A DNA stretch of 64,000 bases from Lepidodermella squamata. Taxonomy: Eukaryota; Gastrotricha. The stretch's first letter is position 1; every line of letters begins with the position of its first letter. The notes beneath the pieces are model-generated. The model was given only the letters and a program-made list of their open reading frames with translations, was not told the DNA's origin and did no database searches. The translations under genes and the position numbers were made by a program. The stretch covers positions 1,116,001 through 1,180,000 of the forward strand of contig JBLDXI010000017.1 of assembly GCA_047495785.1 (NCBI GenBank), in the 5' to 3' direction. Positions 43,570-55,238 of the stretch are shown here, piece by piece.

Positions 43570-46500
43570 ATGGCTGTTCACATGCAGTCAAATGCTGTTT
43601 ACATCGTGCAGAGTGAAATTGTGCAGTTACTAACGCCGTTGAAGCGTTCGTTCAAGACTCAGACTCACGTCGATGAGGCTCAGTTGCCGCTTCTGAATTC
43701 GCTGCTGCAACTTCGAGACGTCCTGGCCAATGTCAGTGCTATTCATCAAGTCGATCTGAGCACGATTCTAGCTCCATTTCTCGACTGTATTCGATCTGAG
43801 GAGACTAGTGGACCAATCACAGCTCTGGCTCTCAATTCAATTAACAAATTTCTGCTCTATGGAATAGTCGATCCGAACTTGTATGAAATCAAACTGGTTT
43901 CTTCAGCGGTTTCGAATATTTCAAATGCGGTTAACCATGCTCGATTTGTTGGCGATTCCACATCCCAGTCTGATGAGGTCGTTTTTCTGAAAATTCTTCA
44001 AGTTTTGCGAACGCTTCTCTTCGTCAACGCGAGTTCACTGCTGACAGACGAAGACATCTGTGAATGCTTGCAAACGTGTTTTCGGATATGTTTCGAAGCT
44101 CGTTTGAGTGAATTGTTGCGAAAATCTGCGGAAAGTATCCTCGCAGAAGCGACTTTCATGCTATTCTCGCGGTTACCGTTTTTTAAGGAGGACGTCCGGC
44201 CTGATTCTAAAAAGTTGAAATTACGAACTGGGCTATTTGACGCCTCGCAAAAAGCGAAGAAGAAACCGACGAAAAAGCAATCGCCACAAATGCCGAAGCA
44301 CATGCCGCCTCGTTCTCAAACAATCGCTGACTTACCGGCTGGTCGTTTGACATCGGCAACTTCCACGCCGGACTTGACCAGCCCGGATTTTGTTATGGTC
44401 GGCCCGACTGATTTGGCTTCAGATCACGAAAAGGCTGAAACCAAGTCGGAAAATAACGACCACAGCTCAGCTGCGGATGCGTTATCAACTGATTCCGGTG
44501 TAGCTTCTAGCGAAAATCCACCTCAACAGTTGATTCCTAAACCACCTGTTGAGAGGGATCTGGTCCAAGAAAACGAGTCATACATGCTATCACCCTATGG
44601 CATTTCAACTGTTTACGAGTTACTTCGCTTTCTGATTCAAATCATCAATCCGTTGGATAAAAACAACACTCCTATGATGATTTCACTCGGTCTCAATCTA
44701 CTGACAATCGCATTTGAAACATCAGCTGATAATGTTTCAAATTCCAGGCCGTTGGTCATGTTAGTTCGCGAGGAGTTACTTAGGAACCTGTTGTTTTTCT
44801 TCTCATGCGACAACAAATATTCACTATTCGTCTCGGCTTTACGCCTCGGATTTTTCATCTACGAATCGTGCCGAACTTTTCTGAAATTCCAACTCGAAAT
44901 TTACCTGCAAAAATTGTTTCAGCTCATCACAAGTGAAAGCGGCAAGGTCAGTTTCGAGTACAGAGAAGCCGCCCTTGAGGCTGTGGTGGATCTATGGCGA
45001 GTCCCGGGTTTTGTCGCCGAGCTATATATCAATTACGACTGCTCGTTGTTGAGCTCGAATCTTTTCGAAAAAACCACCGAAATGTTGTCGAAAAACGCGT
45101 TTCCGCTTCACGGCCTATTCAACACGAATTTGATTTCTCTCGAAGCTCTGCTAACAATCATCGACGGAATTGAAGAGCATTGTCTATCGAGAATGTTGAA
45201 CGCTGTTGGGGATAATTCGATTTTCGGGGCGAATTCAGGTGGACCAGCAGCGGTTAGCGCCGCAGCGGCCCGTTCGACTATTCAATGGCGACTTTCTCGG
45301 GTGAAATCAACTCGTATGCCGTCGTTGGATGAACTCCTTCAAAACCGGCATAAAAAAGCGTTGTTGCATATGAGCATTGAAGAGTTCAACAAAAAGCCGT
45401 CGAAGGGCATTGTCTTCATGCAAGAGCATAAACTCATCTCCCAGAATGCGACTCCAAATGAAATTGCCGCGTTTTTGAAAAACAACCCTGGTATCGATAA
45501 AAAGGTCTTGGGTGACTACATCGGGGAACGGAAGAACGCGGCGATTTTAAAGGCTTACGTCGAGCAATTCACCTTTGAAAATGTTCGGATTGACGATGCG
45601 CTTCGAGTTTTTCTCGAGTCATTCCGTTTACCTGGTGAAGCGCCTGTTATTGCTTTAATCATGGAGCAATTCGCCGAGGCTTACTACAACGCGGCCGGCC
45701 AGCAGCAGAATTTTGCTAATAAAGACTCGGCTTTTACCCTCGGCTATGCGGTTATCATGTTGAACACGGATCAACACAACACAAATGTTAAGAAGAACAG
45801 TTTACCCATGACGTTGGAGGACTTCAAGAAGAACGTCAAGGGTTGTAATGGTGGTGGTAATTTTGACGAGGAAATGTTGACTGAGCTGTACTACGCGATT
45901 AAAACCGAGGAAATCATCATGCCTGAAGAACATACTGGTCTGGTTAAGGACAAATACCTATGGAAAATGGCTCTTCATTACTCGATGGATCCGGCGAAAA
46001 GCGAATTTCTCCACGTCCATCCGCCTGGTTTGCTCGATAAAGAAGTTTTCCTGCTCGCCTGGCGGCACATTGTCTCGGCGTTGAGTTATGTCTACGACAA
46101 AACCATCAACCCGTCGATGATTCAGAAGACGTTGAGCGGTTTCAGGAAATGTGCGTTGATATCAGCGCATTACAATTTGCACGAGGTTTTCGACAATTTG
46201 CTCATCACGCTATGCAAGTTTACCAATCTTGCCCCGTCAACTGGCGCTGGCTCAGCAGCTGCGAATTCCGCTACTATGAATTCCGGAATGGGCGCAGAAT
46301 CAGGTAATAAATATCTGAAAATTCCCGATTTTCGAAATTGACAAAAAAATCGATTAGGTATCATGTATTGAAAAATGGCTAAAATAGTTATTTCAAAATT
46401 GGAGATGAATTTTACTGATGGGCTGGAGAAAAACTGAAAATGACTAAAATATATTATAAACTTTTGCTTTAAGGTGGAGAACTTGTTGCGGTTACTCTCG

Positions 46501-49500
46501 GTTTCAGTCAAAAGGCTATGTTGGCTACGAAAACCGTTTTTACACTGGCTCATAGACACGGTGATGTCTTACGCGATGGCTGGCGCAACATTCTCGATAC
46601 GATGTGCCGTCTTCACGCCGCCCAGCTTCTGCCACCTGAACTCGAGGAAGTCGAAGATTTCGTCTCAGATACTGGTCGCATTTCAATCGCACCGACTTCC
46701 GGGCTCAATAAGGGCCAGAATGACCCCGGTGGTGGCAGTGTTTTCACCTCGTTTTTCAACTACATCACAGCTGGGTCTTCTGCTTCGGGTTCAGATCCTC
46801 ACCAAAATTTATCGCCTGAAGAAAGAGAAGCGATCAGTCTCGCCAGGGCCTGTGTGACGGAGTGTCACCTCGAGTTGTTGTTGCAAGACACGAAATTTCT
46901 TCGGCTGGCATCGCTGCACGAGTTGATGAAAGCCTTAGTGCGAGCCATGATTGACCAGGAAACGTCAACTGGCGCACCAAACTACTCCGGCGACGATGTT
47001 TTCTACCTGGAACTTCTCATTCGAGTAGTCCTTCAGAATCGCGATCGCATTGCGAATATTTGGCCGATGGTTCGCGACTGCTTGTTCACGTGCATTTTGC
47101 GGTCCACGGTCAATGTCTCGCACCAGCCGGTTCAGCAGAATCTCGACGGGTCTAACGGCCATCAACCGTCTGCTTCGTTTGTTGTCCAACGGGCTGTGGT
47201 TGGCCTTCTTCGCCTTGCTGTTCGCCTAATGCGGCGAGAGGAGGTAGGTGGTTAAGATTTACCGCAAAATGTTTGTAAAGAAAAAATGCAATCAAAATGT
47301 TGAAGAATTATGTTATTTATTCAGTCTTATCAAAATTACAGAAATTTAGCGCTTGCGCCCGTTAATGTTTCCAGTTCAGTTTGATATTCCGATTTGATGG
47401 CAAATTATCTCGAATAACTATGTCGAAAAATGAACACGTATCACGCATGTATCAAGTTACGAATTTCTTTAAAATAGCCGCGTATTTGCAATTAGAGCCG
47501 ACTGAAAAGACGCTTTTTGATGGGAGTGCGTGAAATTATTGTCTGACAGAAGCAAGGGGGATTTGGCGATTTGCTCCTTCTGCACGTCTTCTCATTGAAA
47601 CCCGGTTGATTAAATCCTTTAGCACCCAAATCACAAAGTTTGATGCCGAAAAAACCAGCGCTCCATACGCTGCTACAATCTGCTGTATTATCGGCGATGA
47701 CGCCGTGAAGCCCACGACTGCCGTACAAATCATTAGGGTAGTTGCGTTAATTAGGGAGATTATAATCGCGTTATGCTCTCGACACGTCGCTCGTACCCGG
47801 AAGCGAATTAGTACAGCTTTCAATCGGCAGGCGTGGAAAGCAGCTACAAAAACCAGCGCGAATTGTAAAACCGCGAAAAATAGAACGAGTTCAACACCAT
47901 GAGCGACGCCGCATTCGAAGCTGTGGACATCGAAACGCGTGTCCGAAACTGGGTCATAGCGCTGATGACTTGCATCTGTCCTAAAATCGCATTTAAACGA
48001 ATCGCAGATGAGCCAAATAATTATGATTATCAGGCAAATTCCCGAGAATGCGAGACTCTGTAAAGCCACTGGCTTGGAGCAACCATCCTCCAAATCAGTC
48101 AGCTGATTTTTGATTCCTTGAATTTGGGATTTCAAACGAGAAATGCTGCTCCGTAAACCACGCATCTTTGGAGGCCTTAGTGAGCGCAATTTCTCCACCT
48201 CAGCTATGAATAATCTAATCGCCCGGAAACAGATTATGCCATTGATCAGTGAAATAAAGCCTACAAAAATCAGGGCTCGAGCGACTTGAGTGAATAACGT
48301 TGTTTCTGCCAGCGATAGGATGGGGAAAGTATTTAACCCAAGACAGCATGTGATTCCGAATATTTTTAGTCGCTTAGCCGGGCCCAACACGTCTGCTCGT
48401 AGTGCCCATGCGACGGTCAAAATATCTGCCAGCGAAATAGCGGAAATCGATGCGATTATTGAAATGGCTATATTCACTGGCACTTCGTCGGTTGCAGTCA
48501 AAGTGAGCGCGCGGTCCCGAGGTCTTGGTCCGAACCAGTTTTCCCAATTAAGCATACTTTTTACAATATTTATTTCGTCATTCTTCGTTGTGGCGTAGTA
48601 ATTGGTCACGAATTCGCTTCCGTTCCAGCGCATGAACGTAACCATATCGTGGTCGAAGTTTCCGTCTTTGCTGAATCCTAGATGACTCCTCAGCCCAGAT
48701 CGGTTGATATGCAAGACTGATTCGTTCATCAGCTTTCCGATAAGTTTGCCATGCATTTTAGAATCATATAGGGTCAAGTTGTACTCCCGCTTCAATTTCA
48801 TATCCGTCTCATGAAGGGCGAATAGGCCAATTATTGCAGCATCGTGACACATATACGATACGTAATTTTCTGCTACTGAGGAGCCGGTCTTTCTGGAAAC
48901 AAGTTTTTCGAATCCATCTATCGTAAATCCCAGCTCAGATTTTCTAGTCCGATCGAAGATTGAGAATATCTGACTGGCGAAAATGACACTGTTGAACTGT
49001 GTTGCAATTATTTCTCGAGAACATTGTAGGTCTTCCTGGGAAATAAGATCGGGAGGGAGAGCATTGAATCCATCCATAATAAAAACGTAGCGTGCTCCTG
49101 TCATCCCATGTTGATAAGCTAGGCATAGAAACTTCCACACAGCTGACCCGCCGCTTATTGGAACGAAAAGAATCCGTAGATCGTAATTCACCATTTCTAC
49201 CATTACATCTTCGTTGATATCAAGAACAGCGTTGAAATAAGGAACACTTGTGTTGAACTCTTTGGCATATCGATAGGCGTGAGTAGCCGTTAGATAGTCG
49301 TAAGCGTTCGTGGCCAACGTGATGATTCCGAAGCGAGACCAGAGCCCGGTTTCCTTGATGAATTTAACATAAGCGCGGGCTGCTACGTCACTTGGTAAAA
49401 CTATCATGTACATGTTAGGGGTTACCAAATGATTGGCGAGAACAGAAGAGCCGCAAGCAAAGCAGATTCCCACAGAATCGAAGTGATGCAATACCCTTCC

Positions 49501-52500
49501 AAGCGTTATAGATCCTGCTGAAAAGAATCCGCTCATTACGAATGGGGCTTGAATTTCAGATGTTGCCCCCTGAATGTAATTCATGAAATTTTCGAGGGGC
49601 GAATAGCCGATTGATGGATCTCTTTCTTCGCGCCATTGGATTACGATGTCGTAATCAGGCAGTATGTCTGATCTGTTGTTAATCGCGTCGATTACAATTT
49701 GCGTCGCAGCCTGGCATGTTCGAGCATAGCGGCCTGGTGACATTCCTAGAACGTTGAGTTTAAATGTATTGGTTGCTGCAGCTCCGGGCACAACCATGAG
49801 TATTAGGATAAAAGCTCTCATTGCCATCAGTTAGAAGATAACATTTCGAATAAACTTGTTTGGTAATGCGCAAAAAGCTTATTCTTGCATGTTTTTTCTT
49901 GCGTAATTAGCCTTGATGTAACTTGAGCTTGAAGGGCGGAGTCGTTGAGCTCATAGCTTTAGGGAAAGCTATGGGGTGAGAATATGGCGCTCTGTCTCTG
50001 CTTTTAATTTTGCCGACTTCGGACTTACTATTTTTAGGAGTGAAATTGAACTAAACCTAATTTGACTGAGCCGGTGATAATTTGAGACGTGGCAAGCGAT
50101 TTCCGCCCTATTTAGTGATCTGACAGCAGTGGCGATATATCGTTATTATTGCGCAACCATCACATTTCAGATGACTGAAGATAAAATAGGGCCGAAATAG
50201 CTTGCCACGAAAAATAGCAAGTCCGAAATCCGGGGTTAACGTTTGTAAAAATCAAATCAGAGATAGGGCGTCTTTCTTTGGGGGGTAATCGACCTTTGAA
50301 TCTTTATCGACCCAAGCAAATTGTTGACCCCCTGTTTTTATTGCAGATTCGGATTTAGCGCTTCGAATTAGGGTACCCCTCCCAAACTGTTTTGTTTGAA
50401 AGCTGAAATTTTGATCGCACCTGGGCAACACGTAAATTAACAAGTAGTTGATCTGTTTCTGGGACGTTTCGTTTTTCGAAATTTCTGAGCTTCCGTTGGA
50501 TCTATCCTATTCCGTAAAAGAATCGACGTATTGCCCATGATATGGCGCATCTTTTGACACCAAGCTTGCCTAGTCTCGTGTACACCTGGCGCAGGTTATA
50601 TTTATCGACCTGAAAAAGGACATTTACTCAAATGGCTCGCGTACCCCGGTCATTTTTTGAAGGTTGAACGTCATAAAATTCTCAGTATTTCATTTAGTAA
50701 TTGCACGACAATTGATTCCACGAAGCAATATTTTGCAGTAGAGAGTTAATAAGTTTCTGATTTATTGCGCTTTTACCGAACATTAATAAAGCTCTAACAC
50801 TAGTAAGTTAGTCCTGGTTAGTTTCAATTTAGGTAACAAAATAATCAAATTCTAATTCAGTTTTCATAACTTTCTATAAAAAAATTAAAATTGAATGGTA
50901 TTTTATTGACTCATCTTTGTTTTTTGAAAGATTGGCCAACACGTCGTTCAGTCACTCCGCATCTTGTTGTTGCTTTCATCGCCCGTTCGGCGTCAAGTCG
51001 CCGAACAAATCAGCTTCGGTCTTTATGACCTCGTGCAGACGAATGCGGCCGTGGCCGGTCAGCTGCCGACGGACGCATGGCGCCTGGTCTTTCAATTGCT
51101 ACAGATTTTCGGCGCCGGAATCGAGCCGCCCTACGAATGGACGCGTGGCCTGTTGTCCGAACTCGAGCAAGACTCTGTTTTCGCGAACATGCTCGACCAC
51201 GCCGTGCTGCCAAACCCCGTCGCCAACCCGGAACCGTCTTCCGCCCTCCCACCGCCCAACATTCCATCAAACATCACGCTGTCTTCCTTGCCCGCTAATC
51301 AGTTCACAATTCGTGTCGACGTAAAATTTGCCTATCACAATCCGCGTGCGTTTTTCCAGTGCGCGGAGGCTCTGACCTTCCTTATTCGCGATGGCTCGGC
51401 TGTTACGCTTCAAAACGCATCCGTCGCCGTTTGGTGTCTCAGAATCTTCATCGAAGCCGCTATTAATGGCGCAGAACAGGCGATGCACAATCGTGGTCAA
51501 CAGGGTAATCAGGTAAAATGTTATGCAATAATTTTGGCTAACCTTAATTTTTTAATCGACTTTAAAATGAAAAATGTATTCCCATTAATCATTCAAATGG
51601 CCGTGCTGGCTTTGATTCCATAATCGCACAGAAGCTTTACGGCTTCTGTTGTCAGGGATCCGCGGGCACCGTTTTTGGTCATTAAGACACGCTTGCTCGC
51701 GGCGGAAAATTAGCGCGCAAACTCGGAATAGAAAATTACTTATTACCCTGGGCAAATTATGCTCGATCCTCTAATACCCTGGTTTGAAGATCCTGAGTTA
51801 ACCCATTTGCTGGCTCCATACAAAACATCTGTGCTAGCAGGGCGAGTCAAAGTTTTGGGCTCAATCGAAGGCCACACTGGGAGGAGCGTGGAGGATCGAG
51901 GTGACATCTGAGCCACCGACAACAACCATGACTGATGGTGTGGGAGCTAGCTTCCTTCACCCCTTCAACCCGTTTGCAATCCTTTGCTATATTTGTTATG
52001 GCGATGTCGTCCAATACCAGCTTTTCATTCTTCTTGAATGGAGAAGTGATAAATATTTTTCTCGACAAGGCTTCGACGGTGCCAATGCCGAACCATGGAT
52101 CGCACGGGCGAACGCGTTTCCTTGCGAAATTGACATAGCAATCGCTTCTGTTTTTTGGATTTCAGGCCTTTCCCCATACCAGCAAACAGCAAAACGGCCT
52201 TGTTGCCGCGGATAAACCGAGGAAGCTGGAATCAATTGAATCAATTGAACTATATTGAAGCATACCGAAAACATATTCCCATACGTAATGGCTATCTCTT
52301 CACCAGGAAGGATATCCCTATCTGCTTTGAACTTGACTAGAGTGTCACAGCCAGGGATTGCAATGGTGTTGGGTTGGCAGTCGTGGTTGGCGAACGATGC
52401 CGGCCCCAACCAAAGAAAGTAACGTTTTTTGCGCGCCAAATACCTGTTCAAATCTATTGAAACGAGGAAAGACACTTGGCAGTTTAGATAATTGAGAAAT

Positions 52501-54527
52501 CGTTCATATCCTTCTTGATTCAATCGTCGAAATCTTTGTCAACTAACTGTGCCGAAGATGAAACGAGATGTTCGATTATACAATCTTTGATAATATAGCC
52601 TTTCGCCACAACTCGTGAACCTCCGACTTCTCCGAAACGGTTGCACGGCTGCATACATCGATTTTTTGTTGCCTTCAGTCGACTTCTCATCGCGTTGAGG
52701 TTCGCGGAGAATGGCTCGGAATTCCTTGGGTAGTTCGATCAAGCCGTTGTCTCGCCTCGGAGGATCAAAAGACTTCAGCTTGAGGATATCGCGGCCAACG
52801 TCAATGACGTTATCGCGACTCTGGGTAAATTCGTAGAATTTCTGGCCGACGACATTGCTATGACCAAGGGTTCTATTTAGCTGCTTCAAATTTTGCCCTC
52901 AATTCGCAGCAACAAGCCCAGCCTCGAATTTCTCCTCCATTTGGAATTTTCGCATTCATTGTAGCTTGGAAATTACAGAAACAGCCAGATTTAAACGAAG
53001 CCAGCATGTCATAGAAGGTTTCAAAGTCGGAGTGCTGAAACATTTTCTTCTTCTTTATCAAAAAGTCGATAATAAAGTGCTGAAGTATAGTGCTGTAGTG
53101 CTCGCGTTTCCAGCGCCCGAGTAGCTCTGGTTGACTGCTTGGGCCGATTTTTCTTTAATACTTGGGAAAAAATGAATTTTGAGATTTTAAGGTGGATTTT
53201 TGTTTTCATAATTTTTTATTATATTCCAATTCAACAGGGAAAAGACGCCAAACGCTGGCGAGCCCAATCAAAGAGCGGTGCGACATCGCCTCAAAGCGGT
53301 TCAATCGACTCGGACGACGAATCGGACCAGTTATCATCAGCCTATCAAAACATCGCGCTGCAGCTTCTCGATCTGGTGAACGCTCTTCACACTCGAATCG
53401 TCAAAATTTACACGGCATCAACGCCAGCGAACGACGAGTTGATGAACCGAATGTGGACCGATTGTTGGCTGCCTTTATTGCAATCGACAGCTCGATTGTG
53501 CTGCGATCGCAGGCGGCAAGTTCGGGCTCACGCGTTGACCTACCTTCAGCGGTCACTGCTTCATCCAGATCTTCAATTTTTGACATCTCACCACTGGGAA
53601 CACGCCTTCAACGCTGTTTTATTCCCGCTATTAGCTGCGTTATTGCAAGCCGGTCGGCAGGCTCAAGGTCTGGAGGAGGCGCGAGTCAGAGCTTGTGCTC
53701 AGATATTGCCAAAAGTTTTCCTCCAACATTTGGCTGCGCTGTATCGGTTGACAACTTTCACAGCGTTGTGGTTAACAATTCTCGATTTTATGGATTGCTA
53801 CTACAAATTGAATGTCGATCCGTTGTCCGAGGCAATCACTGAGTCGTTGAAGAACATTCTACTCGTCATGGAAACCAGTGGGGTCCTTCAATTGGGTGAT
53901 GAGTCATCGCAGTTACTCAAACTCACATGGGACCGTTTGCAGCTGTTCCTACCTCATTTGAAGTCGGAGCTGTGCGTGAAAGCCCCGGCGCAAGTCTCAT
54001 CGCCTACTGTGCAACAAGTTCCGTTTCCTGGCGATGAGGCGGCATCAGCTGCCCAAACAGTACCAGTTGACATGCAGCAGCAACCACAGGTATTTAAAAA
54101 ACTTCAGAAACGTTTTGACGGAAAACTTTTGGGACTACCCAAAATTTCCCTAATCAGCAACTGTTTTCGTCATCAAATTTTCGCTTGAATCGTTTGGAGA
54201 AACTTTGGTCTCATTGATTTTTAATTTTTAATTCAATATTAAGGTGGATTTTATCATTTTAATTTTTTAATAAATTTTTTGTGAATTAAGGCTATTGCAT
54301 CGAGTCCACCGCCATCTCAACACATCAACCCGCTGTTGGCAGGTGCGGCTAATGGCTACGAGTCGTCGTCATGCATGTCGCCGGAGCCGCATGCGGTCAC
54401 GATGTTTTCGGTGCCATCATCGCCTAGTTTGGTCGAGCAGGCGGCAGCGTGTCAATCGCCCGCACCGGCGGTCGAGTCTCAGCAGCAACAAGCTGTCCCG
54501 CAACAACAGGAACAACCATCGTCTTGA
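43570..54527 (+). CDS. GBF1: GBF1, Golgi brefeldin A-resistant ARF-GEF
   Basis: Five exons (43570-46303, 46474-47243, 50931-51512, 53238-54089, 54291-54527) join in frame to 1,724 residues; human GBF1 has 1,859. The N-terminal DCB and HUS helices come first. The Sec7 domain lies near residues 590-780 and includes NRHKKALLHMSIEEFN, NKKPSKGI, LKNNPGIDKKVLGDYIGER and the Glu-finger region IDDALRVFLESFRLPGEA. AYAVIMLNTDQHN-type sequence (GYAVIMLNTDQHNTNV) follows. C-terminal HDS helices and a Gln/Pro-rich tail end the chain. It loads GTP on ARF1 at the cis-Golgi for COPI recruitment. Introns 2 (3.7 kb) and 3 (1.7 kb) each enclose an opposite-strand locus. AATAAA follows at 54823. Confidence 0.94.
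47536..49827 (-). CDS. Class C GPCR with GABA-B-like Venus-flytrap domain, intronless
   Basis: One uninterrupted frame of 763 residues nested in GBF1 intron 2 on the opposite strand. Residues 1-18 form a signal peptide. About 20-440 is a periplasmic-binding-like Venus-flytrap ectodomain (LNVLGMSPGRYARTCQAA; FVMSGFFSAGSITLGRV). It passes straight into seven membrane segments from about 447, without the Cys-rich domain of glutamate and calcium receptors. That is the GABA-B-type arrangement. The third and fourth membrane segments are separated by a basic, coiled-coil-like loop (about 45 residues, KMRGLRSSISRLKSQIQGIK). The C-tail is short. It is probably a transmitter or metabolite receptor; the ligand is unknown. 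Intronless structure inside a host intron suggests retroposition. Confidence 0.8.
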   Translation of the reverse strand: MAMRAFILILMVVPGAAATNTFKLNVLGMSPGRYARTCQAATQIVIDAINNRSDILPDYDIVIQWREERDPSIGYSPLENFMNYIQGATSEIQAPFVMSGFFSAGSITLGRVLHHFDSVGICFACGSSVLANHLVTPNMYMIVLPSDVAARAYVKFIKETGLWSRFGIITLATNAYDYLTATHAYRYAKEFNTSVPYFNAVLDINEDVMVEMVNYDLRILFVPISGGSAVWKFLCLAYQHGMTGARYVFIMDGFNALPPDLISQEDLQCSREIIATQFNSVIFASQIFSIFDRTRKSELGFTIDGFEKLVSRKTGSSVAENYVSYMCHDAAIIGLFALHETDMKLKREYNLTLYDSKMHGKLIGKLMNESVLHINRSGLRSHLGFSKDGNFDHDMVTFMRWNGSEFVTNYYATTKNDEINIVKSMLNWENWFGPRPRDRALTLTATDEVPVNIAISIIASISAISLADILTVAWALRADVLGPAKRLKIFGITCCLGLNTFPILSLAETTLFTQVARALIFVGFISLINGIICFRAIRLFIAEVEKLRSLRPPKMRGLRSSISRLKSQIQGIKNQLTDLEDGCSKPVALQSLAFSGICLIIIIIWLICDSFKCDFRTDASHQRYDPVSDTRFDVHSFECGVAHGVELVLFFAVLQFALVFVAAFHACRLKAVLIRFRVRATCREHNAIIISLINATTLMICTAVVGFTASSPIIQQIVAAYGALVFSASNFVIWVLKDLINRVSMRRRAEGANRQIPLASVRQ
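50015..50231. repeat. Imperfect inverted repeat in GBF1 intron 2
   Basis: GACTTCGGACTTACTATTTTT at the left pairs with AAAAATAGCAAGTCCGAAATC at the right. An inner pair CGTGGCAAGCGATTTC (from 50098) matches GCTTGCCACG (to 50210), with CCCTATTT shared further in. The left arm carries about 60 bp of extra sequence. Probably a decayed foldback or MITE copy. Confidence 0.5.
51996..53061 (-). pseudogene. SUV4-20-like (KMT5B/C) SET-domain relic
   Basis: Lies in GBF1 intron 3 on the opposite strand. Two reading frames carry family sequence. One has CMQPCNRFGEVGGSRVVAKG, matching the ILPCNRY..GAKIVATK start of the SUV4-20 SET domain. The other has YFLWLGPASFANHDCQPN and RDILPGEEIAITYGNMF, the catalytic NHDC and C-terminal SET motifs. 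They overlap only by about 20 nt near 52520, with stops on both sides, so a -1 shift is needed between them. After the SET core the expected FCECYTCER zinc-binding stretch reads FAVCWYGER, with two of three Cys lost. The family methylates H4K20. A functional intron/exon model cannot be built cleanly, so I favour a pseudogene. A fast-evolving real gene or a base error remains possible. Confidence 0.6.
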
Positions 54528-55238
54528 AGCGACTCAACGAAAGTATTCGCTCGTCGTCTCATGGTTATATATAGACCTCTCTCCATGTCAGTCATTTTCT
54601 GGAGGAAAAACAGAAACATGGAAAACACAGGTGATCTGGGTGCATTACAGGCGCTTTTTATGTTCGAAAAAACGGAAAAATATGTAAAACAAACTGGTCG
54701 TGGTGATTTCATGGTGTTGTGGTCATTTATTCTGAAAAGCAAAGCTTGAAGTCAGTGTAATATCAACAAAAATTGTCATTCCTTTTTGTGTTTTACTGCG
54801 TGAAAGAAGTAAAATATCAAATAATAAAATGCACTTCTGAAAAATTTATTGTGGAATGAAAAATATTATATGGGCTATATTCTTGTAAACTCGTCGAGAA
54901 AATCAGCGACCAATTGAAGAAAAACTGGACGAAAAATATTTCGGAATTATCTATTGTTATGATTTAATTTATCTGTGACTTGATGCAAAACTTAATATTA
55001 AAATGTGTACTAACTCCAGCTATTATCATGTGCTTGCTCCGGAATATCTATGATTTAAATGAAAATTAATAACTTATATAACATGTAAAAGGCCGAATAC
55101 CGAGGGCATGTCGCATATATAAACGTTATACTTGTCAAGCGAATGAAAGATGATAAATTATAATGATCTATTCCAGCGAATAAATCGCAGAATTTGATGA
55201 ATTTTTTCATTTTCCTAGCTGGTTAATTTATTTTTTAA
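54528..55238. other. GBF1-GNPAT intergenic region
   Basis: About 0.7 kb, AT-rich, with AATAAA at 54823-54828 ending GBF1. The GNPAT acceptor ends at 55218. No other gene seen. The distance is longer than the two gaps upstream, so GNPAT may have its own promoter. Confidence 0.45.
55204..55218 (+). other. Putative trans-splice acceptor of GNPAT
   Basis: TTTTTTCATTTTCCTAG ends at 55218, 20 nt before the GNPAT ATG. Confidence 0.55.

Noticed and set aside
52227-52265. 39-bp intron that would give the SUV4-20-like locus a basic C-terminus
   Set aside because: It is shorter than every other intron I could define in the window (50 bp or more) and does not repair the upstream frame break, so I did not use it to call an intact gene.
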